DNA of 64,000 bases, taken from assembly GCA_027943335.1 (NCBI GenBank), contig BSBK01002060.1, positions 62,001 to 126,000 on the forward strand. The letters are read 5' to 3'. Numbering within the stretch: the first letter of the stretch is position 1; each line of letters opens with the position of its first letter. The DNA comes from Chamaecyparis obtusa. Taxonomy: Eukaryota > Streptophyta > Pinopsida > Cupressales > Cupressaceae. Both the position numbers and the translations under genes were made by a program. Of the stretch, positions 54,550-64,000 are shown piece by piece. Under the pieces are notes generated by a model that was not told where the DNA came from, made no database searches, and worked only from the letters and a program-made list of their open reading frames with translations.

Positions 54550-56995
54550 GAACCCTCACTTTGTGCTTTTTGTTCAAATGCTTTTTGCAAATGCCAATGC
54601 TTGTATTACAATTAATGGTCGCCAATCTGCTGACTTTGATTGCATAGGTATATTCGACAAGGTTGTCCTTTGGCTCCTGCCTTGTATGTTCTTGTTGTTG
54701 AAGGTTTCAGTTATGTGCTTGCTTTTGCTATTTCTGCAAGCCATGTTCATGACATTTCTCTTCCCAATTCTCCCAACTAGCTTTTCAATGGCCATTTTGT
54801 AGATGACTCTTTTCTTACTCTAATTGAGGATAAAGATAATGTCTGACATGCTCTTCAATGCCTGGATACTTTTTGCTTGCCTTCTAGTTCAACCATTCAA
54901 TGACATAAAACCCTTTGTAATAGACAATCATTCCTTCCATCACCTAAATGGATTCTACAATATGATTGGAAATGGATCCAACATGGTCAAGTTTTCCACT
55001 TTTTGGAAATTGCTTTTGCCTTTCATGGATCGGCTACAAAGCTTTAGAATGTGGTGCTTTCTAAAATTGAGACCAAGTTGGCCTACTGGTTGACCAAGCT
55101 TCTTTCCTTGGCAGGCAAGTTTCATTTTTTTTCTAAGATTCTTGCCACTACACATGTTTATTATTCTTCTTGTTGGTCTCCTTCCAAAGAAGATTATGGT
55201 AAGCTTGAGAGATTGCTACAAGATTTTTTATGGGCTTCTAATACTCGAAGACATGGTTTTCATCAAGTGGTATGGGAGTATTGTTGCATGCCTCGACATT
55301 CTAGTGGCCTTGGCCTTATTTCCACACATAGGCAAGGGAAAACTCTTTGTGGTAAATGGGTGGTTTGATGTGTTTCTAGAGATGAGGCTTGGAAAATTCT
55401 CCTTCAACACTACATCTCTTTTGAGTTTCCTTTACATCACCCAACCTAGAGAGATATTGGTTTTTAGACCCTCTTTATCATGAGGGAACTAGTTCAAATC
55501 CAGGGTTCCTTCTTTTCTAGAAGCATTTGGTGTGCCTGGGAAGCGAAAAAGCTATGGCTCCATTGGCATGGTTATGGTTTCAGAGATGGCTTGCATTTCA
55601 ACCAACACATCCTCTAGTGGTCTCCATTAATTTAGATGCAAGGTCTTCTTCTTGCTCATATTTCGAGTATTTATGCTTCGCGTTTTCACAAACATGCCAT
55701 TCAAACTCCAAAGGACCTTTTTTGCAAGTCTACTATGTCTATTCGTAATTAAGAGGATGCACAAGTTCAATTATGCTTGACCCGACATGATAGAGACACT
55801 TTTGAGCTGCTTGTTTATCTCTTGCCAATAGAACTTTTGCAAAAGATTGGTGTCACAAGTCTTACATTTTGGTGGAAGGATTAGAAATGGTACCCAAAAA
55901 CTACTTTCTAGAGATATAAACCTCGCCAAGGCTATCAATGGCTTTCACGCCACTTGCCAATGGTGGACGTTTTGAACCAACGTTGGCATTTTCAATCCTC
56001 TCATTCTACATGGAAGTTGTGTTTCATTAACATTTAATCTAGTGTCACATAACCTGAAATTGCACATTTTGCTTGGTGTATTCTTTTTCCAGGCTTAGCT
56101 TTGGGTTCTTGTCTTCATCATTTGGGTATCCCAGATCCTCACTCTCCTTCTTTGTGGTCAACCAGAATCCTTTCTTCATCTCTTTTTTTTTTCCATCAAG
56201 CTCAAAATTATAGGGTCTGGATCCATGATTTCTTTTCTCCATTTCACCCCAATATGTTCACATGGCATATGGTTCTCCCTAGAGATAATCCTTCACTTCC
56301 CTTTCTCTTCTTGTAGTTTTGGCACACTTTCAGGATGGAGATTATTTTTGCACTTTGGAAAGACATAAATACAGTGGTTTTTTCACACATTATTATTGAT
56401 GCTCATGTGTCCATATTTTCTAAAGCTTGTATATGCAATAATGCCATGTTATAGATTCAAGTCTACACTAATAAGGTTTCCCTTGAGGTGGCTCATCTGC
56501 AAGAATTACAACATTGGGGAAATGCTCCATGCATGATGGCTAGGGTTCCTCTTAAGGCTTCCATTTTTGGCGGCCGCTCAACTTCTCATGGGCGTCATCG
56601 TGGACAGAGTTCTTCTAGAAGGGAGAAGATTCACTTTCGTGGCCTCCTCGTCACCGTTCTCCTCAGTGAAAATTCTCACCACATAATTATGCAATTCCTC
56701 CCCACCTTTGAGGTTCCCCTTCTGGTTGGGCCTCTGCCACCAATCCTACTTGGACACCACCAGCTTCTGCTGGTTTTCCTTCTTAGGCAGATGATTTGGG
56801 TTGACCTTCATCTTCCAAAGGCTTCCCTAGATTGGCATTGGTGATCTCTCCATGACATGAAGCAAAGGAGGATGAAGAAGATAATGTAGATGGTTGGACT
56901 ATGCTAGACCCTGAACCAGCTCTAGAGATAGGATGGGGGAAGAAGGATGAAGTAGATCCTCTGCCTCCTTCGGCTACTACCTTGGTTGCTTGAGG
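54550..56995 (+). pseudogene. LINE copy 1 reverse transcriptase, zinc-binding domain and tail, internally deleted
   Basis: Resumes at FANANACITINGRQSADF. It continues through a GCPLAPALYVL equivalent, NGHFVDDSFLTL (catalytic block), LSLAGKFHFFSK, VYYSSCWSPSKEDY and GFHQVVWEYCCMPRHSSGLG. Then come EIAHFAWCILFPGLALGSCL, LHHLGIPDPHS and FWHTFRMEIIFALWKDIN. An acidic C-terminus ends in TGA at about 56995. The reverse transcriptase blocks before FANANAC (NWRPITLLN, FIKSRFILDN, KIDFAKAYD in copy 2) are absent, so this copy cannot be active. Near 54380 and 54490, a phrase of about 60 bp (CACCAAGGATTTGCRTGYAG) is repeated. Confidence 0.7.
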
Positions 56996-57240
56996 GTGTT
57001 TCTCTTCTAGGCTTGACCCATTTTAATATTGCTTTCTTCTTCTGGGCATGGCCCATGTGACTTTGTCCTCATGTTGTTTTCTATTTCTAGGCATGACCCA
57101 TATGACTCTAGGGCTTTGCCCACATGGCTTGAAGGGAGTGCCTTTTTCCTCGATCCCATTTTCAATCTTAGTAAATGTATTTCGATATTTAAGTTAATAT
57201 AATTTGGTTAGTATTTCCATTAAAAAAAAATCAACATATC

Positions 57241-57500
57241 TTTCGTAAAACTCAACACGGAAAAGAATCATTTACCTGTACTACTAGTTTTGTTATCTCA
57301 TTGCTATAGTTTTCATCTCTCCAACCACACCTTCCAACCTTGCTCAAAATACTAATTTTTCCTCCAACACAAGTACATTTTTTTGGGCATGTAAAATTGC
57401 TTTGAAATTCAAGAGGGTTATTTTTCTCACTTTGGATCACATGTGGTATGGAGGCCCACAAATGAAAACAAAAAAATATTTGTTTAACTCTTTCTAGGCT
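57241..57500 (-). other. Flank of the LINE insertion, probable hAT 5' coding debris
   Basis: This continues the pre-insertion sequence after the LINE duplication. The minus strand has a Cys/Lys-rich reading (NFTCPKKCTCVGGK) that could be a degraded BED-type zinc finger upstream of the DUF659 part at 51480. The link rests on position and weak similarity only. Confidence 0.3.
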
Positions 57501-57702
57501 TTCTTTTATCTATAGGCATGGCAGGTGGACATTTTTTGTGCCATCCTTGTGTCCCTAAAAAAAATTGTCTTGAAAAATTACTCCAGAGGAAAATGGCTCA
57601 TGCTTGGTCTATGCTCTGCTAGGGTTTTTTTCCTTGCGCCCATCTTTGCAGCTTCTGTCCTTTCATTCCGCAGTTATTGTGGGAAATAGTAGGCTTTTAA
57701 AT

Positions 57703-58920
57703 ATGGCTCCGACCACTTCCCACCATGCAGTTGATGTTGGTGCTAGTGTGGTTTTGGAAAGCAATGGTGCCGCCAAGCAAACGTCCCCGCAAATTTGTTC
57801 CCAAGGTCTTCCACGAGGTATGGCTCAGCCTGATATTGTTCTGCCCATTAACGAGTTTAATGATGCTTGCTCTTGGCTTGAATCGCACACCCTGATAGGT
57901 TATTTTCTGGGTCGCAACCCTCCTGAGCATATTCTCAAGGACTGGGTTGCGAAGAGTTGGGCTCCTCATGGAATCCGTCTAGATGGCATTCAAAGCCTTA
58001 CCAAAGGCTTTTTTCTTTTTCAGTTTTCTAATCCTTCCCATGTTGATGCCATTTTTGAAAAAGGCCCCTAGAATGTCAAGGCTTTGCTACTAGTTTTCCA
58101 GCATTGGACAAGAGACTTTTCCGTCTCTGATGACAAAAAGCTCAAAGTCCCAGTGTGGGTCGAGTTCCTTGGTCTTCCCCTACCCTGTTGGCCTTTCATG
58201 CAAACCATAGCGCAAAAGCTCGGTAGGGTTATATGTATTGAGCATGACTATTTTCTGAACCCGTGACCTCATAAACGACTCTGTGTGGAGGTCGACCTTT
58301 CTAGGGACCTCAAAGAGACGATTGATAATCAGGTTGGCGATACCACCTTCACTCAGAAGGTGCTCTACCTTAATCTTCCCAACACCTACTATCATTGTCA
58401 ATCTACGGAGCACAAGATCAAGGACTGCCCTCTGGTAGTGCCTCGCACCAAAGCTCCCGCCAAGGATGTTAGTCCGCCGCCAGCCGAGGCCAACAAAAAG
58501 GAGGAAGGAAAAAAAGAAGAATGGGTCACCGTCGGCTGCTGGAACAAGCTCAATAGGCAGCCTGTTGCGGCTTCCGTTACGGCTTCTGTTACGCCATCTG
58601 TGGCTAACTCCGGTCCTATGGTCACCCCTGTTAATGAAATTTCAAACCCTGCTGTGCAGGGGACAAAGGCAGTCTCTACCTGGGTTTCAGCTCCCTCAGC
58701 CAGTACGCCGCCTCCGGCTACCGAAATGCTTGCAACCAACTCTTTCCGCTGATCTCGCAGTCCTCCTGGACATGCTGAGGTTAAGCTTAATGGCATGCCA
58801 GAAAAATAGCGTAATGTTTCTATTGAATTGCCTGGTCCTGGTTTCACCCCAGGGTACTTGTCTAATAGTTTTGAATCCCTGGGGGACGAGGATAGTATGA
58901 ATGACATTGTTTTTCCATGA
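57703..58920 (+). pseudogene. LINE copy 2 ORF1, RNA-binding protein with CCHC knuckle
   Basis: One frame from ATG 57703 (MAPTTSHHAVDVGASVVLES) to TGA 58918-58920. It carries a DUF4283-like domain (FNDACSWLESHTLIGYFLG .. LTKGFFLFQFSN .. VPVWVEFLGLPLPCWPFM). A CCHC knuckle follows (YYHCQSTEHKIKDCPL; its first cysteine is tyrosine). A Pro/Thr/Ala-rich tail ends ESLGDEDSMNDIVFP. Stops at 58069-58071 (TGG to TAG), 58264-58266, 58750-58752 and 58807-58809 break the frame, without frameshift. ORF1 of plant L1 elements coats the RNA and is needed for retrotransposition. Its stop overlaps the ORF2 start as ATGA. Confidence 0.8.
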
Positions 58921-60536
58921 AGTTCATCTCATGGAATGTTCGTGGGTTGACAGACCTGCACAGAAAATATTCTGTTAGGGAGACCCGTAAGTGGTTCGGT
59001 CATCTGGATGTGTTATGCCTCCAGGAAGTTAAGATTTCAGGTTTCATGCTTGATGCTGCATGCAAAGTTATTTGGCCCAAGAGTCTTGCTCTTTGTTCTC
59101 AGCACAAGGCTGGTCGAGGCAAAGTTGTTACTCTCCTCTCTCCTCGTTGGCAATCTTTGCTTGTTTTGCATGGCTCTGATCCCATGCATAGGGTCATTTG
59201 GGCCACATTTCTCATTAAAAACCATGCCTTCGGTATTGCCAACGTGTATGCCCCCAATGATGCTATTGAAAGATCTCAACTTTGACACTGGCTTGCGGAT
59301 TCTCTGCCACCTGCAACTTGGCTGGTGTGTGGGGATTTTAATATGGTGGAAATGGCGGCTGACAAAGATGGTTTCATTCCTTTTTGCTGGACTGCAGGTG
59401 AGAGGGAGGCTTGGTACTACATGCACAATAAATTAGGCCTTTTTTATCCCAATGTGGGCTGCGGCCGTCCTGATGGGGCTTGGCACACTTGGTCTAACTA
59501 TAGGGCCTCTGCTGACAAAATTCATAAATAGCTTGATCGTGCCATGATCTCGGGGCAATTTTTTTTTTCCTTCGCTGAAAAGCAAGCCCTGCCTATCATT
59601 CCTCTTGTTGATGTGACCTTGTCAGACCACTATCCCATCCAATTTAATATTGTTTGGCAGACAGCTAAAGCTAGGCCTCCCACCACACAATTTTATTTTA
59701 ATACCTCGGTCCTTCATCATGCTTTCACGGTGGCCCACATTCATCAGGTCTGGAATCTTGAGCCTCGTCTCGTCAGCTCTTCTGGCTGGATTCAATGGTG
59801 GAATGATGCCATCAAGCGTACAACTCATTTTTTGCGCATCTACAGCCGACAGTTGGCCAATTGTCGCCGCAGAGCTTATGACACCACTACCAAGGCTCTA
59901 CAGGTTGCCACCGAAGCTTTAACTCGGGACCCATTCAATCAAGAGCTGCAATGCAATCTAGCTAAGATTCGGCATCAGAAGCAAATGGCTGACAATCATG
60001 CTGCCAAAGGGGCTCAGATCAAAGCTCGACTGCACTGGTTAAAAGTTGGGGACCAAGTTTCTAAAGAGTTTTTTGCTGCTCTTCGGCCTTGTCACACCAG
60101 TACGGGCATTTGCAGAATTTGTGAAGGTCCTGTGGTTCTCACTGAGCTTCCTGATATTTTGCAAGCCTTTGTTCGCCATTATGAACAAGTCTTTGCTTCT
60201 CAGGGTAGCTCCCCTGCCAGTGAGAAAGCCCTTAAGGATTGCCTTTCTATGGTCCCCCAGTGCTTGTCCCCTACTCAAAGGGTTTTTTGTGATCAACTGC
60301 TTTCCTTGCAGGATCTCCGCGAAGCTGTGTTCGCCATGGCTGATGATAAAGCCCCTGGCTACGATGGCTTCCCATGCGAATTTTATAAAACGCTCTGGGA
60401 TGCCATTGGCCCGGATCTCCACCAAGTTTATCTAGAAGCTTTTCACACCCAATCTCTTGGGGAAATCATCAATCAAGTGAATATCAAGTTCATTCCCAAA
60501 TCTAGGGACCCTGAAGATATTTGTAACTGGAGGCCT
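58917..60536 (+). pseudogene. LINE copy 2 ORF2, endonuclease and linker part
   Basis: Starts ATG 58917 (MKFISWNVRGLTDL) and shows the endonuclease signatures CLQEVKISGF, IANVYAPNDA, CGDFNMVEMA and LSDHYPIQFN. A long linker follows (LHWLKVGDQVSKEFFAALRP), then the first reverse transcriptase block (DDKAPGYDGFPCEFYKTLWD .. NQVNIKFIPKSRDPEDICNW). In-frame stops are TGA 59283-59285 and TAG 59529-59531. The frame is cut after NWRP by the TIR element at 60537. It would continue with ITLLNVSYKI at 61348. Confidence 0.85.
60533..60536. repeat. Target-site duplication GCCT of the 807-bp TIR element
   Basis: GCCT precedes GGGTATGTGC here and follows GCACATACCC at 61344-61347. Removing the element and one GCCT restores the LINE reading (AGG CCT ATT ACC). 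Confidence 0.85.
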
Positions 60537-61343
60537 GGGTATGTGCAAGATCATGAGGGGCCAAACTATGCCCTTAAGTGGCAATGAAAAATCAGCAAAT
60601 CAGGGTTAGTCAACTTGATGTGACAATTTCAACTAGCTATGAACCTAATATAAAAAAGTTGTAAGAATAGAATCTATAGAAAATTGAATGTAGTTTCTAA
60701 ACTACTAGGCCTTTTTTGAGAAAAAGTTAGTATGATTGGTGAAAAGTATAGATTTCAATGCAACAGTACAAAAATTTCAGGAAAAAAATAAGAAGTAGGT
60801 GTATGTCTGACCACCTTAATCATAATCAAATGATAATATTTTATTATAAGATTTTATATATAAGTAGTAGACTCATGCCCGGATGTGATGCATATTTTTT
60901 AGTAATTTTATTCCAAAAAAATAATTAATTATGAATTTTTTGCTACAACATTTTCAGAATTAAAAAACTCCCGTGTCTGACCACCTTAACTCATTCAAAA
61001 CTTTACAAAATTCAATTTTAATTTTTTTTTCCTTATAGTAGGTGAAGCATAGAATGTGACGCATTTTTTGAATTTCAAAAATGTTATACCATCTGAAAGT
61101 TATAGTCATTTTTCAATCAGTATATAAATCAACACTTTAGAGGTAGCTCAATTAGAAAATAACTAATAATTACTTACCGAATTCAAAATTTGACAGCAAT
61201 TATATCGATAGAAAGCTGATAATCTCCTTAAGATGCCCTTTTCATTTTATCAAATTCGGGTGAAAACAAAGTCGTCAGCTACATTGTCAAAGTTTTGAAC
61301 TGACATCGCCACTTTTTGGCCCCTCATGATCTTGCACATACCC
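60537..61343. mobile_element. 807-bp non-autonomous TIR element (4-bp TSD) inside the LINE
   Basis: The terminal inverted repeats are perfect for about 29 bp: GGGTATGTGCAAGATCATGA then GGGGCCAAA, with the inverse at 61315-61343. GCCT is duplicated. The interior is AT-rich and non-coding. It aligns with 3055-3812 and 37101-37143 almost end to end. Because the LINE gene on both sides gives the exact pre-insertion sequence, this copy defines the termini and the 4-bp duplication beyond doubt. Similarity to the 34-kb copy shows a dispersed family. Superfamily unknown. Confidence 0.9.
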
Positions 61344-63990
61344 GCCTATTACCTTGCTCAATGTCTCCTACAAGATCATTGCCAAAGCCCTGGCTCTCAA
61401 AATTCGTCATTTGCTCCCTCAAATTGTCCAGCCTGAACAAACAGGATTTATTAAATCAAGATTTATTCTTGATAATATTATTGCAGTCTGGGAAGGTATG
61501 GAATGGGCTCATAAGTCTAATCAGAAAGCCCTTTTTCTCAAAATTGATTTTGCTAAAGCTTATGATCGTATTGAATGGCATTTTATTCTTGCAATGCTTC
61601 ACGCTATGGGGTTTGGCCCAAGATTTATTCAATCTATGCAGATGCTCTTCAACGATGCTTCTGCTTGCATCACTATCAATGGCCACCAGTCCTCCACCTT
61701 TGGGCTTTTTCATTCTATTTGGCAAGGGTGCCCTTTGGCGCCAGCTCTATATGTGCTTGCGGCTGAAGGGTTTGGCTATCTCCTGGCCCACTCCATTTCC
61801 ATGGGAAGTGTCTGGGGAATCTCCCTGCCTGATTCCTCCCAGCAGCTTGTCAATGGCCATTTTGTCGATGATTCCTTTCTCACCCTGGCGGAAGACGAGG
61901 AAAATGTTAAGGCAGCCTTACAGTGTTTAGACACTTTTTGTCTTGCATCAGGGTCTGCCATTCAGTGGCATAAAACCCTCTGCTTCAGGCAATCTACTCT
62001 TCCCAAGCCTCCCTGGCTTTCCCAGTTTGGCTGGTCCAGAATTCATCACGGGGAGATATTTCATTTTTTGGGCATCCCTTTTGCCTTCCAAGGTTCACCT
62101 ATTGAATTATGGAATGCAGTTCTTAATAAAATCGAGAAGAAGCTTACCTATTGGGTCACGAAGCCGCTTTCCCTTGCCGGTAAATTTTAGATTTGCTCCA
62201 AAGTCTGGGCCACTACGCATGTTTATTACTCTTCCTGTTGGGCCCCCTCCAAAGCTTCCTACAAACGGCTCAAGAAACTTCTTCATGACTTTCTTTGGGC
62301 TTATGGCAGTGATCATCAAGGGTTTCACAAAGTGGCTTGGGAATTTTGTTGCCTTCCTAAGGCCTCCAGCGGGCTTGGGCTTATTGATACCCAGAAACAA
62401 GGATATGCACTTTGTGCCAAATGGGTCGTCCGGTGTCTCACGGGCAACGAATCTTGGAAGATTCTTCTTCGCCATTGTATCTCCTCTGGGTTTCCTCTCC
62501 ACAAGCCTACGTGGAAGGGGATTGGCTTTCAAACCTTGTTGGTCATGTGGGAGCCTGTCCAGATTCAAGGTTCTTTTGTTGCCAAAAGCATCTGGAAAGC
62601 TTGGGAGGCCGTCAAGCCTTGGCTCTGCTGGGCTGGGAATGGATTCCGGGATGGTCTTTCATTCAACCAGCAAAATTTATGGTGGTCTCCTCTTTTTGCC
62701 CAGCAAGGGATTCCTCTTGCCAAACTTCATGGGGTTAGTGCTCTTCAGTTTCACAAGCGTGGCATTCAGATTCCCAAGGATCTTTTTTCCAAGGCCACTA
62801 TGAATCTTCGATCTTGGGAGGACCTCCGTGTTCAGTTTCTGCTCATCCACCCAGATCGTCAGACTTTTGACCTCCTGGTGTTTGCTATCCCGCCTCACCT
62901 CTTGCACAAGGTGGGTATTCAATCAGTTAAACCTTGGTGGAAGGACTGGAAGTGGTATCCTGCTACCCCCTTTGCCAGTTACAAGCCTAAGCTTGGTTAC
63001 TCCTGGCTCATGCTTCATTTGCCCATGGTTGATTCTCTCAACCATCGTTGGCGGCTTTCCTCTTCCCAGAAGAGCTGGGGATGGCATTTTCGTAATATTT
63101 GGGAAGCCATTACTAAGCCCAAAATTGCTCATTTTGCCTGGTGTTTGCTTTACCAAGGCTTGCCTCTGGGTGCCAGACTTAAACATTTGGGAGTTCCGGA
63201 CCCCAAATGCCCGTTCTGCGGTCTTCCAGAGTCGATAATGCATATCTTCTGGTTTTTTCGTCGAGCCCAGAATTACTGGGGTTGGATTCATGATTTTTTT
63301 GCTCCTTTCAAGCCTGAGCCCTTTTCTTGGCACATGGCTCTCCTTGGTGACCTTCCTAAAATGCCAGCCCAGTTCACCCAGATTTTGGCACTCTTTTCAG
63401 ATGCAAATTTTGTTTACTCTGTAGAAAGATAGGAATGATGTTATTTTCTCTCACAGCAGTAAAGATATTTCTGTTTTGCTTTTTGATAAAACTTGTATAT
63501 GCAATAATGTCATGATGCAGATCCAGGTTCAAGCTGATAAGGTGGCCCTTGAAGTTGCCCACCTTCAAGAATTGCTCCAGCACTGGGGCAATGCTCCCTG
63601 CACTGTTGCCCGTGTGCCTCCCGATTCTATGTTGGCCGATCGCACGCCACCCAGAGGTCGTCGCCGCAGCAGAAGCTCTCATTCCAGGACTTCGCGACAG
63701 TGGCACCGCCGCTCCGCCTCTCCTCCTCCTCGGAGGGATTCGGTTCTGGGTGGCCGCCTATGCTTGCCTCTACTGTTGCTGCTCTCTCTCGGCCTTCGGC
63801 CTCTGCTCCCCAAGGAAAGTTCCCTCGCCTGGCGCTTGCCATTTCGCCCAGGCGTGAGGAAGGAGAAGTTGAAAAAGAAGAAGATGAGGATGGCTGGGCC
63901 ATCCCAGATCAGGCTCCTCTGCCCAATGCCTAGGGTAACCCAGATGACAAAGATCCTCCTCCCTCTGCTACTACTGCTTTGGCCACCTGA
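61344..63990 (+). pseudogene. LINE copy 2 ORF2, reverse transcriptase, zinc-binding domain and acidic tail
   Basis: Resumes ITLLNVSYKIIAKALALKIR. Reverse transcriptase blocks follow: QTGFIKSRFILDN, LFLKIDFAKAYDRIEW, WQGCPLAPALYVL and HFVDDSFLTL (FVDD in place of the commoner FADD), then LHFLG-type FHFLGIPFAF. After TAG 62188-62190 (KF-stop-ICSK) the frame runs on. The zf-RVT domain lies near 63115-63260 (KPKIAHFAWCLLYQGLPLGA .. CPFCGLPESIMHIF). A one-base shift near 63350-63390 moves to FWHSFQMQILFTL-stop-KDRNDVIF. The C-terminus is Arg/Ser- then Glu-rich. A premature TAG lies at 63931-63933, and the natural TGA, by comparison with copy 1, at 63988-63990. Confidence 0.8.
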
Positions 63991-64000
63991 GGGCTTGTTT

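Larger units (their letters stand above)
52112..57225 (+). mobile_element. L1-type LINE, copy 1 (heavily decayed)
   Basis: Flanked by a 15-bp duplication AAAAATCAACATATC (52097-52111; 57226-57240), with a short A-run at the 3' side, as left by target-primed insertion. Order inside is a 5' leader, ORF1, endonuclease, reverse transcriptase, zinc-binding domain, acidic tail and a 3' leader of about 225 bp. It is homologous throughout to copy 2 (57500 onward). A stretch covering the end of the endonuclease linker and the first reverse transcriptase blocks is missing near 54550. It is inserted in hAT-derived DNA. Confidence 0.85.
57501..64000 (+). mobile_element. L1-type LINE, copy 2 (better preserved, 3' end beyond window)
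   Basis: Homologous to copy 1 along its length but higher in GC and with far fewer defects. ORF1 is 57703-58920 and ORF2 58917-63990. The 5' boundary is approximate, and the 3' leader and target duplication lie outside the window. An 807-bp TIR element splits ORF2. Confidence 0.85.

Noticed and set aside
62107..62568. Long antisense ORF opposite the LINE ORF2 (also 58398-58907)
   Set aside because: The sense strand carries the conserved LINE domains; the antisense frame is a shadow.

Overview
This window is nuclear DNA of a seed plant and is almost entirely nested transposable elements. No intact host gene, rRNA gene or tRNA gene was recognised. Many decayed LTR retrotransposons, L1-type LINEs with zinc-knuckle ORF1, a CACTA transposon, a DUF659-type hAT remnant and large satellite-like repeats point to a large, repeat-rich genome. 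A gymnosperm is my guess, but the species cannot be fixed from the sequence.

Layout. 1-1890: Ty3/gypsy chromovirus debris (LTR ends and a chromodomain tail) with a piece of another LTR. 1890-3054 and 37144-39702 are two halves of one decayed retroelement ORF, followed by a polypurine tract and a 3' LTR (39703-40690). They are split by a 34,089-bp insertion at 3055-37143. That insertion has inverted termini beginning GGGTATGTGC and a 4-bp target duplication (AAAT). It is itself a nest: (a) an outer short TIR element; (b) a probable foldback element, 3896-15858, with unique inverted ends of about 335-365 bp and two opposed arrays of a 160-bp palindromic monomer, broken by a 2.6-kb LTR-like insertion (7870-10509) and a 489-bp solo LTR (13716-14204); (c) a 20,995-bp CACTA transposon (15859-36853, TSD TCT) inserted in the right end of (b). 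The CACTA element carries a TNP2 transposase fragment and fragments of two host genes (a PPR gene and a RUNKEL-like kinase). It also holds an antisense decayed copia element, an antisense gypsy protease region, a young 7.3-kb copia element (19505-26791, TSD TATAC) and a 1,144-bp solo LTR (33134-34277, TSD TCTTC).

40714-42059 is a third, divergent member of the GGGTAT-terminal family. 42060-48780 holds a decayed unclassified retroelement-like ORF region. 48850-49630 is an antisense chromovirus end, and 49940-57500 an antisense hAT transposase remnant split by L1 copy 1 (52112-57225, 15-bp TSD). From about 57500 to the window end lies a better-preserved L1 copy 2. Its ORF1 and ORF2 overlap as ATGA, and its reverse transcriptase is interrupted by an 807-bp TIR element (60537-61343, TSD GCCT) of the same family as the termini of the 34-kb insertion.

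The most unusual content is the TIR family with 4-bp target duplications, the foldback element built from palindromic monomers, and the CACTA element with host gene fragments. All coordinates and motif matches were read by eye. Family assignments rest on remembered domain signatures, not on searches.
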